NCBI GenBank assembly: GCA_002315825.1
Contig: DCIC01000016.1
Span: forward strand, 1 to 40,671
Origin: Bacteroidales bacterium UBA1736
GTDB taxonomy: Bacteria; Bacteroidota; Bacteroidia; Bacteroidales; UBA932
Length of the DNA: 40,671 nucleotides
Reading direction: 5' to 3'
The translations under genes and the position numbers were made by a program. Under the pieces are notes generated by a model, which had not been told where the DNA came from, ran no database searches, and was given only the letters and a program-made list of their open reading frames with translations. Each line of letters begins with the position of its first letter. The stretch's first letter is position 1. Below are positions 15,876 to 22,315 of this stretch, one piece after another.

Positions 15876-16997
15876 ATGAATTTACGTGTAATTGAGGTGT
15901 CATCGAAGAGAGATCTGATGCGCTTCATTAAGTTCCCCAACCGGCTGTATAAGGACTGTAAGCAGTATGTGCCGCCCTTGATATCGGACCAGGTCAAGTC
16001 TCTGACCAGTGTTTCCACTCTGTCCTATTGTGAGAGGAAGATGTGGATGGTGCTTGACTCCGACGGAAAAGTGGCAGGCCGTATCTGTGCTATGATTAAT
16101 CCCAGATACAACCAGAGATATGGCACCAAACGTGTCAGATTTGGGTGGTTCGATACTGTGGATTGTTTTGAGGTCGCAGAACTCTTGATACGCACGGCCG
16201 AAAACTGGGCCAAGGAAAAGGGTATGTCTGAGATTCACGGACCTCTGTATTATAACACTTTGGGAAAGCAGGGTATGCTGGTTGAGGGTTATCATAATGT
16301 CCCTCCCTTCAATTGTCTGTATAATTATCCGTACTACAATGATTATATGGAACGGCTCGGCTTTATCAAGGAGTGTGATTGGGTGCAGTACAAGATGGCT
16401 GCGGCTCAGGCTTTGCCGGAAAAGGCAGAGAGAGTCTCAAAGATGCTTCAGGAGAGATATCACCTCCATCAGGGGAGCCTGGCCAAATTGAAGAAAGACC
16501 CTCAGATGGTCAAGTATTTCTTTAAAGTTTATAATGAAAGCTTTGCGTCCGCAGTTTACAACTTCATACCTTTCACTGACGAGGAAATACAGGAGGAGGC
16601 CGAAGCCTCATTGCGTTTTGTTACAGATAAGGCCAGCTGCGTGATATTGGATGAAAATGAACAGCTGGTGGGTTTTGGAATATCCTTCCCTTCTATCTCG
16701 GAGGCTTTACAAAAAGCTCGCGGTCGTCTGTTTCCCTTCGGATGGTTCCATCTGTTGAGGGCAATGAACAATTATAAGTCGGTTGACCTTATGCTCAATG
16801 GGGCAGTCCCCGAGTGGCAGAACAAAGGCATTTCAGCAGTTTATCATTGCGCAATGTACGATAAGGCTGCAAAAGCGGGGACAAAGTGGGCCATAACCAA
16901 TCCTCAGATAGAGACAAACAGTGCTGTAAATATTTGGGGAAGTTATGAGCACGAATTATATATGAGACGTCGTTGTTACTGTAAAACTATTTATTGA
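15876..16997 (+). CDS. GNAT-like N-acetyltransferase family protein (Bacteroidetes type)
   Basis: 373 residues, conserved in Bacteroidetes and usually annotated as GNAT-like. The N-terminus F-I-K-F-P-N-R-L-Y-K-D-C-K-Q-Y-V-P-P-L is a hallmark of this group. A middle region (about 100-160) includes M-S-E-I-H-G-P-L and the C-terminal half has an acyltransferase-like V-G-F-G-I-S-F-P and G-A-V-P-E-W-Q-N-K-G-I-S. The classical R/Q-x-x-G-x-G/A CoA loop is not obvious, so the donor and acceptor are unknown. No signal peptide is seen. prfA follows 7 bases later under the same promoter. Confidence 0.78.
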   Translation: MNLRVIEVSSKRDLMRFIKFPNRLYKDCKQYVPPLISDQVKSLTSVSTLSYCERKMWMVLDSDGKVAGRICAMINPRYNQRYGTKRVRFGWFDTVDCFEVAELLIRTAENWAKEKGMSEIHGPLYYNTLGKQGMLVEGYHNVPPFNCLYNYPYYNDYMERLGFIKECDWVQYKMAAAQALPEKAERVSKMLQERYHLHQGSLAKLKKDPQMVKYFFKVYNESFASAVYNFIPFTDEEIQEEAEASLRFVTDKASCVILDENEQLVGFGISFPSISEALQKARGRLFPFGWFHLLRAMNNYKSVDLMLNGAVPEWQNKGISAVYHCAMYDKAAKAGTKWAITNPQIETNSAVNIWGSYEHELYMRRRCYCKTIY

Positions 16998-17004
16998 TTC
17001 AAAT

Positions 17005-18096
17005 ATGGCGGAAAACACCTTACTTGAGAAAGTCCTTTCACTGCAGGACAAGTTCAACAGCCTTGAGAGCCAGCTTGCCAGTCCTGACGTAATGTCGGAT
17101 ATGAAGAAGTTTGTTCAGCTGAACAAGGACTACAAGCAGTTGGAACCCATTATTAAGGCTGGTCTTGAGTATAAACGTCTGTCTGACAATCTTGCATCTG
17201 CAAAAGATGTGTTTATGAATGAGAAGGATGACGAATTGAAGGAGATGGCCAGAGAAGAGATTGCAGAGATTCAGGCCAAGCTTCCGAAGATGGAGGATGA
17301 GATAAAGATTATGCTCATCCCTGCCGATCCTGACGACGCCAAGAATGCCATTGTGGAGATCCGTGGCGGTACTGGTGGTGATGAAGCAGCGATTTTCGCA
17401 GGGGATCTTTTCAGAATGTACCAGCATTTCTCCGAGTCCAGGGGATGGAGCCTGGAGGTTACAGACCAGACACCCGGAACATCTGGAGGTTTCAAGCAGA
17501 TTGTGTTCAAATTGTCTTCCAATAATGAAGGCGTTTACGGAATAATGAAATACGAGTCAGGCGTGCACCGAGTACAGCGCGTGCCCCAGACTGAGACTCA
17601 GGGTAGAATTCAGACTTCCGCGGCATCTGTGGCAATATTCCCCGAGGCCGGTGAGTTTGATGTGGATCTGAATTGGAATGATATCCGCCTTGATTTGTTC
17701 TGCTCATCGGGCCCCGGCGGACAGGGTGTGAATACCACATACTCTGCAGTCCGTCTTACCCATATTCCCTCCGGTATTGTGGTTCAGTGTCAGGAAGAGC
17801 GTTCGCAGTTGAAGAACAAGGACAGAGCGTTTGAGGAGTTGAGGACCCGTTTGTATAATTTGGAACACCAGAAATATCTGGACGGGATTGCGGCCAAGAG
17901 AAAGACTATGGTGTCCACCGGAGACCGCTCTGCAAAAATCAGAACATATAATTATCCTCAGGGTCGTGTCACTGACCACCGTATCAACTGGAGTATGTAC
18001 AATCTGCCCGTATTTATGGACGGTGATATCTGGGAGTGCATAGATCAGCTGCAGGTGGCTGAAAATGCAGAGAGACTAAAGGAAGCCGGAGAATAA
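17005..18096 (+). CDS. prfA: Peptide chain release factor 1
   Basis: 363 residues. It recognises UAA and UAG stop codons and triggers peptide release on the ribosome. The stop-codon motif P-x-T is P-Q-T (194-196), which separates RF1 from RF2 (S-P-F). The catalytic G-G-Q loop is at 238-240 within S-S-G-P-G-G-Q-G-V-N-T-T. Gln240 is the usual target of PrmC methylation. The N-terminal alpha-helical domain 1 is complete. The gene ends 4 bases before the stop of the convergent fabF, with no room for a separate terminator. Confidence 0.96.
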   Translation: MAENTLLEKVLSLQDKFNSLESQLASPDVMSDMKKFVQLNKDYKQLEPIIKAGLEYKRLSDNLASAKDVFMNEKDDELKEMAREEIAEIQAKLPKMEDEIKIMLIPADPDDAKNAIVEIRGGTGGDEAAIFAGDLFRMYQHFSESRGWSLEVTDQTPGTSGGFKQIVFKLSSNNEGVYGIMKYESGVHRVQRVPQTETQGRIQTSAASVAIFPEAGEFDVDLNWNDIRLDLFCSSGPGGQGVNTTYSAVRLTHIPSGIVVQCQEERSQLKNKDRAFEELRTRLYNLEHQKYLDGIAAKRKTMVSTGDRSAKIRTYNYPQGRVTDHRINWSMYNLPVFMDGDIWECIDQLQVAENAERLKEAGE

Positions 18097-18100
18097 GAAG

Positions 18101-19357
18101 TTACTTGATTTTCCTGAAAGCGATGCAGGCATTATGCCCGCCGAAGCCGAAGGAATCGGAAAGGCCGAGAGAAATCTCGGCTTTTTCAGCCTTGTTCGGA
18201 GTGTAATCGAGGTCGCATTCGGGATCAGGATTGTCAAGATTGATGGTAGGAGGGATTATTCCTGTCTTGAGTGTTAGAATGGTTGCGATCGCTTCAGTGG
18301 CTCCGGTGGCCCCTATCATATGACCGTGCATTGACTTTGTGGAGGAAATGTGGCATTTGTATGCAAAATCTCCGAAAACCAATTTATATGCAAGGGTTTC
18401 TGCGGTATCGTTGAGTTTGGTGCCGGTGCCGTGGGCATTGATATAGACGGAGTCTTTGGTGCTGTCGAAGCCTGATTCATCCAGTGCCATACTGATGCAT
18501 CTGGCTTGAGTGATGCCGTCAGGGCGAGGTGCTGTTGCGTGGTATGCGTCGCAAGTGGCCCCGTAGCCTACCATCTCAGCGTATATTGTGGCGCCTCTTG
18601 CCACTGCGTGGTTGTATTCTTCCAAAACCATAATTGCGGCTCCGTCTGACATTACAAATCCCCCTCTGTCTGCATTGAAAGGAAGAGATGCGTGCTTGGG
18701 ATTCTCCTCTCGGGTCAGCGCTTTGCAGTTGGCGAAGCCTGCGAGCCCGATGGGGATTGTGCTGCATTCGGAACCTCCGCTAATAATCGCATCGGCATAG
18801 CCGTGTTTAATGGCGCGGAATGCCTCTCCTATTGCATTGGTCGATGTCGCGCAGGCGGTCTGAATGCAGAGGCTTGATCCTCTGGCGTTGAATTTGATGG
18901 CTATTTGTCCGGCGGCCATGTTCCCGATGATGGTGGGAACGAAGTTTGGCGAAACCCACCTTCCGGAAGTGTCCTCAATCATCTTCCCAACTTCGGTATA
19001 TATGGTGGTGAAGCCTCCGATGCCCGAACCGACATACACGCCCAGCCTGAAGGGGTCGATATTGGCGAAATCTCCGCTGGCATCAAGTCCTGAGTCCTTC
19101 ATTGCCTGCCAGGCGGCGGCCATTGCATATACTGTGAACGGGTCCTGCTTGCGGACAAAATGCTTGTCCATTCCATAGTATTCGGGATTGAAATCCTTGA
19201 TCTTTCCACCAATCTTGACGGACAGTGAGTCAGTGGGAAACTCTGTGATTTCCGAAATGCTGCAGACACCTCCGATGAGGTTGTTCCAGAACGTGTTGAT
19301 ATCATTGCCGGATGGCGAAATCACTCCGAGTCCGGTGATGACAACTCTTTTCTCCAT
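18101..19357 (-). CDS. fabF: 3-oxoacyl-[acyl-carrier-protein] synthase II
   Basis: 418 residues of the KAS II family. It condenses malonyl-ACP with acyl-ACP in cytoplasmic fatty acid elongation. The catalytic triad is visible: Cys169 in Q-T-A-C-A-T-S, His309 in N-A-H-G-T-G-T and His346 in S-M-H-G-H-M-I-G, each six residues beyond the E. coli positions. The C-terminal S-L-G-L-S-D-S-F-G-F-G-G-H-N is also typical. It stands alone here without acpP, which often precedes fabF elsewhere. Two tandem TACTTTTG boxes precede it. Confidence 0.95.
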   Translation of the reverse strand: MEKRVVITGLGVISPSGNDINTFWNNLIGGVCSISEITEFPTDSLSVKIGGKIKDFNPEYYGMDKHFVRKQDPFTVYAMAAAWQAMKDSGLDASGDFANIDPFRLGVYVGSGIGGFTTIYTEVGKMIEDTSGRWVSPNFVPTIIGNMAAGQIAIKFNARGSSLCIQTACATSTNAIGEAFRAIKHGYADAIISGGSECSTIPIGLAGFANCKALTREENPKHASLPFNADRGGFVMSDGAAIMVLEEYNHAVARGATIYAEMVGYGATCDAYHATAPRPDGITQARCISMALDESGFDSTKDSVYINAHGTGTKLNDTAETLAYKLVFGDFAYKCHISSTKSMHGHMIGATGATEAIATILTLKTGIIPPTINLDNPDPECDLDYTPNKAEKAEISLGLSDSFGFGGHNACIAFRKIK

Positions 19358-19380
19358 TCAACTAGTTAATTACAATTTTG

Positions 19381-19388
19381 CAAAAGTA
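19381..19388 (-). promoter_or_regulatory. Proximal -7 promoter element for fabF
   Basis: On the minus strand this reads TACTTTTG, a full TAnnTTTG match 23 bases before the fabF ATG. It lies inside the first copy of a 15-bp direct repeat (19380-19394). Confidence 0.55.
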
Positions 19389-19400
19389 TAAATTAAATTT

Positions 19401-19408
19401 AATATTTG
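19401..19408 (+). promoter_or_regulatory. Candidate -7 element for the LytTR gene
   Basis: AATATTTG matches TAnnTTTG except for the first base, 22 bases before the ATG at 19431. Confidence 0.35.
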
Positions 19409-19413
19409 CAGAG

Positions 19414-19421
19414 CAAAAGTA
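19414..19421 (-). promoter_or_regulatory. Distal -7-like element upstream of fabF
   Basis: A second minus-strand TACTTTTG, 33 bp upstream of the proximal box, within the second repeat copy. It could drive a longer fabF transcript or be a vestigial duplicate. Confidence 0.35.
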
Positions 19422-19430
19422 TAAATTGAT

Positions 19431-20312
19431 ATGATATCATTCAATGATAAAGTACCGGGGTACCTTCTGGGTAAGTCGCAGTTGGTGTGGAGCGTGACTT
19501 TTGCCGCTCTGTTTTCTCTTGTTTTTCTTCTTGTGAGTGTCCCGTTCTCTCATAATGCTTGGTTCAAGCTGGGGACATCGGAGGCGTTCGGCTTTACCGT
19601 GGCCTTTATCCTGATTGCCCTGGCAGTAGTCATATTGAGCAAGACAGCCATTTTTCATCTCAAGATCAAGCACAAAATGCACCTGTCGCATTATGTGGCC
19701 TGGAATTTTCTTGAAATCCTCGCGGTATGTGCGCTATATACTTTTTTTACGTATGAGGCGGACCGTATGCATAAGATTGAACTGGAAGGAATCACAATGG
19801 TCAAGGTGTTCTTCAATTCGATAGTCTATTGTACGGTCTCTCTCGGGGTACCCTATGTCTTGAGCTGGATGTATTTTGCTCTGAATGACAGGGACAATAC
19901 CATCAGATTGATGAATTACAGCAATGTGGTATCGGATGAGATGATATTGCCTCGCAATGAGAAAAAGATTACACTGTTTGATAACAGTGGGGTTTTGAAA
20001 CTCTCGGTCAATCTGTCTAATCTGTATTTCATCGAGTCGGACGACAACTATATCAAGGTCTGGTATGAGGACGTTAAGGGTATTCTTAAACAGTATATGC
20101 TCAGATGCCGCCTCAAGACCGTGGAAGAAAGCTTCTGTGACAGCGATCTTATCCGTTGCCATAGAAAATATATCGTGAATATGACTCACGTAAAGGTCCT
20201 TTCCAGAGAAAAGGACGGATATGTTCTCACTTTGGATATTGAGAACTCCGAACCGCTTCCGGTCAGCAAGACTTACGAGGACAGCGTGCTCAAGTCCTTC
20301 AATTCACGCTAG
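19431..20312 (+). CDS. Membrane-anchored LytTR family transcriptional regulator
   Basis: 293 residues. The N-terminal half has four predicted membrane helices (about 18-38, 51-71, 88-108, 124-150). The C-terminal half (about 185-290) is a LytTR DNA-binding domain: L-Y-F-I-E-S-D-D-N-Y-I-K-V, L-I-R-C-H-R-K-Y-I-V-N and a final L-P-V-S-K-T-Y. There is no receiver domain and no histidine kinase nearby, so it looks like a one-component regulator bound to the membrane. The signal and targets are unknown. It shares a promoter region with fabF. Its TAG stop overlaps the TAG of the convergent DUF4293 gene in one CTAG. Confidence 0.88.
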   Translation: MISFNDKVPGYLLGKSQLVWSVTFAALFSLVFLLVSVPFSHNAWFKLGTSEAFGFTVAFILIALAVVILSKTAIFHLKIKHKMHLSHYVAWNFLEILAVCALYTFFTYEADRMHKIELEGITMVKVFFNSIVYCTVSLGVPYVLSWMYFALNDRDNTIRLMNYSNVVSDEMILPRNEKKITLFDNSGVLKLSVNLSNLYFIESDDNYIKVWYEDVKGILKQYMLRCRLKTVEESFCDSDLIRCHRKYIVNMTHVKVLSREKDGYVLTLDIENSEPLPVSKTYEDSVLKSFNSR

Positions 20313-20746
20313 GCTTTCCTGTTCTTCTTCCTCGAACGCAAGTGGTTGAAACTTTCCACCATCAGCTGGTCCGAATAGATATTCTTGGCTGCCAAGATGT
20401 CACAGATGACTGCTATGAGGGGGAAAATAGTTCCCAGTCTGAATATGATTTCCTTGTCAGCAGTAAAGTAATCAATCCCGATCCATATCTGAAGTGCGAG
20501 AGTCAGAAGCGATGCAAGCACTGCCGTTCTCATTTGGAGGATGCGCTGTCTGTATGTCGTCAGGGCGATAAGGTTCAAAAGGCTGATTATGACTATCAGA
20601 ATAAGATAGGGTATATATGCGGTGAATCTTATCTCATCGCTGATATCGCCGCCCTGGCCTATTATGACAGCTTTATTGATGAAAAACAATAGGGCGATAA
20701 GTGTTGTGGATATCGCCAGATATAGGGTTTGGATTCTCTGCCACAT
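20309..20746 (-). CDS. DUF4293 family membrane protein
   Basis: 145 residues with four transmembrane helices. The N-terminus M-W-Q-R-I-Q-T-L-Y-L matches the DUF4293 family of Bacteroidetes, whose function is unknown. I chose the ATG at 20746 because it gives this family start and leaves 8 bases after the upstream gene; a longer frame to 20788 would overlap that gene. The C-terminus is basic (R-S-R-K-K-N-R-K), consistent with a cytoplasmic tail. It is the last gene of the Clp-N, esterase, DUF4293 unit. Confidence 0.8.
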   Translation of the reverse strand: MWQRIQTLYLAISTTLIALLFFINKAVIIGQGGDISDEIRFTAYIPYLILIVIISLLNLIALTTYRQRILQMRTAVLASLLTLALQIWIGIDYFTADKEIIFRLGTIFPLIAVICDILAAKNIYSDQLMVESFNHLRSRKKNRKA

Positions 20747-20754
20747 AAGCTCTA

Positions 20755-21690
20755 TCAATAAAGATCGGTGGTTTTGCCTCTTGCCCAATCCGGAGTGGGG
20801 ATGGTCGGATCGTCGATGGTCTTGTCAATAATCAATTTTTCGCGCTTCATTACATTGTTCTCCAGAAACTGAATTACGAAATCGTGACAATACTCCATGA
20901 GTAATGCCACTTCGTGTCCATTGTCCTTGAATCTGTAGATGGAATAATTGAACTTTTTCTTTGCAAAAAGTTTTGACAGGAAGCCGGCCCCGGAGAAACG
21001 GAATCGAAGTGCCCCAATGCTTTTGTATATGACTATTTTGTCTGAAGTTCCGTGAAGAAACAGTGTCGGTGCAGGAGTGGAGTTATAGACGATTTTCCCC
21101 TGGTCTGAAATAATGGCTCCGGAAAAGGACATAACACCTGCATATTTGAATCCATCCGGAAGGATTGTTGAACGTGGGTACTTGTTCGCCAATTCCCAAT
21201 CGGTCTGAAGGGCTGTGATTGCACCTGCAGATGATCCGCTGATAACAATGGATGAGGGGTCAATCCCAAAGCTGTCGGCATTGTCAATCAGAAAGGCTGT
21301 GGCAGTGAACAAGTCTTCAACTGCAATATCAATTGCATGCCGGATGCCGGATATAGTCAGACCGCTCTGTCCCTTCATCCCAAGACGATAATCAATCGAG
21401 ACTACCCGGTAACCTTCATCGCTCATTGTCTTGAACCAATTTTTATACATATCTTCATTCCTCTCACCCGAAGAGAAGCCTCCTCCGAATGCAAAGATGA
21501 TTGTGGGCTTGGCTATCCCGTCGATTGAAGTGACGCTTCCCTCAGCGGGGTCATAGATGTCAAGAAACAGCTCTTGTCCGTCTTTCTCGGCATAGAGATA
21601 TGTGCCGGATGGCTCGATCGCTGCAGCGGTGAAGGTTAAAAAATTGAGGGCAAGGCCAATAATAAGGATAGAAATGTGTTTAGCTTTCAT
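20755..21690 (-). CDS. Secreted alpha/beta hydrolase (carboxylesterase/lipase-like)
   Basis: 311 residues with an N-terminal signal peptide ending near T-A-A-A (about residue 24). The alpha/beta hydrolase fold shows an oxyanion region F-A-F-G-G-G-F-S-S-G (about 67-76, in place of the more usual H-G-G-G), the nucleophile elbow G-S-S-A-G with Ser154, a likely acid in H-G-T-S-D-K and a likely His in D-N-G-H-E. It resembles acetyl-esterase or hormone-sensitive-lipase types, and the substrate is not clear. The gene lies 7 bases after the Clp-N gene. Confidence 0.85.
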   Translation of the reverse strand: MKAKHISILIIGLALNFLTFTAAAIEPSGTYLYAEKDGQELFLDIYDPAEGSVTSIDGIAKPTIIFAFGGGFSSGERNEDMYKNWFKTMSDEGYRVVSIDYRLGMKGQSGLTISGIRHAIDIAVEDLFTATAFLIDNADSFGIDPSSIVISGSSAGAITALQTDWELANKYPRSTILPDGFKYAGVMSFSGAIISDQGKIVYNSTPAPTLFLHGTSDKIVIYKSIGALRFRFSGAGFLSKLFAKKKFNYSIYRFKDNGHEVALLMEYCHDFVIQFLENNVMKREKLIIDKTIDDPTIPTPDWARGKTTDLY

Positions 21691-21697
21691 TATTTAC

Positions 21698-22219
21698 TTA
21701 ACTGGTGATATGTTTTTCTTGTTTGATTTGGAAGAAATTTGCTATTTCTTCAGCGCTGATTGCTTGAGTGTCCGGAGAAAGAAGACCGGCTTTGCTGAAT
21801 TCGCTCGCAAGCGAGTCGTGGGTAAGGCCGAGATCGGAGAATACCCGGGTGCATATCGGGCAACTCGATTTGGTCAGAGCGAGGAGCAAATGAGCTGAAG
21901 ATACCTCTGACTGCTTATGGGACGTTGCCTCGAAAACGGCAAGACTGAAGCAATTCTGGGCTTCTCTGGATAGGGGAATCTCGATATCTTCGTCGTAGCG
22001 GATCGGTATCCCTCCCTTGAGGGCGGATTGAACCACACTCTTGATTTGGGCAGGGTCCGCTCCAGCTTCCGTCAGAATATGGAAAGGAGGATTGTCCTTA
22101 TGCCTGATGATACCTAATAGAAAATGACCTGTCTGCACTTCTGGGCAAGCAGTTCTCAATGCTTCTTCTCTGGTGAAGGAAAAGATGGCCGACAACTCAT
22201 CTGACAGGTGTAATTTCAT
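21698..22219 (-). CDS. Stand-alone Clp N-terminal (Clp repeat) domain protein
   Basis: 173 residues carrying two Clp_N repeats and no AAA+ module. The first has F-T-R-E-E-A-L-R-T, then T-G-H-F-L-L-G-I-I-R; the second has S-S-A-H-L-L-L-A-L-T. In ClpC/ClpA this domain recruits adaptors and substrates. Small free-standing versions exist, such as ClpS-like partners or ClpC-related proteins, and could compete for adaptors. I chose the ATG at 22219 because the Clp_N homology starts immediately there, although the reading frame stays open further upstream into gyrA. Its promoter box is only 7 bases away. Confidence 0.8.
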   Translation of the reverse strand: MKLHLSDELSAIFSFTREEALRTACPEVQTGHFLLGIIRHKDNPPFHILTEAGADPAQIKSVVQSALKGGIPIRYDEDIEIPLSREAQNCFSLAVFEATSHKQSEVSSAHLLLALTKSSCPICTRVFSDLGLTHDSLASEFSKAGLLSPDTQAISAEEIANFFQIKQEKHITS

Positions 22220-22226
22220 CTGATTG

Positions 22227-22234
22227 CAAAAGTA
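22227..22234 (-). promoter_or_regulatory. -7 promoter element for the Clp-N operon
   Basis: On the minus strand this reads TACTTTTG. Only 7 bases separate it from the ATG, so the transcript should begin at or next to the start codon. Confidence 0.5.
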
Positions 22235-22275
22235 TAAAAAAATAGGGATTATTGGCATAGTTGGTTTTTTTATAT

Positions 22276-22283
22276 TAAATTTG
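22276..22283 (+). promoter_or_regulatory. -7 promoter element for gyrA
   Basis: TAAATTTG, a full TAnnTTTG match 32 bases before the ATG. A TTG at 22252-22254 with 21 bases of spacing could be the -33 element. Confidence 0.6.
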
Positions 22284-22315
22284 CGTGTTTGTGAAAGAAA
22301 GAAAACTGTGAGTTT

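Larger units (their letters stand above)
19380..19427. repeat. 15-bp direct repeat pair, 33 bp apart, in the fabF / LytTR divergent promoter
   Basis: GCAAAAGTATAAATT occurs exactly at 19380-19394 and again at 19413-19427. Each copy contains a minus-strand TACTTTTG box. A shorter copy (GCAAAAGTATAAA) lies at 22226-22238 upstream of the Clp-N gene. The pair may be tandem fabF promoters or a regulator-binding site. Confidence 0.6.

Noticed and set aside
17005..18096. Programmed frameshift in the release factor gene
   Set aside because: That mechanism belongs to prfB. This gene has the P-Q-T motif of RF1 and one uninterrupted frame.
20747..20788. Upstream start for the DUF4293 protein
   Set aside because: It would overlap the esterase gene and add 14 residues that are absent from the family start M-x-Q-R-I-Q.
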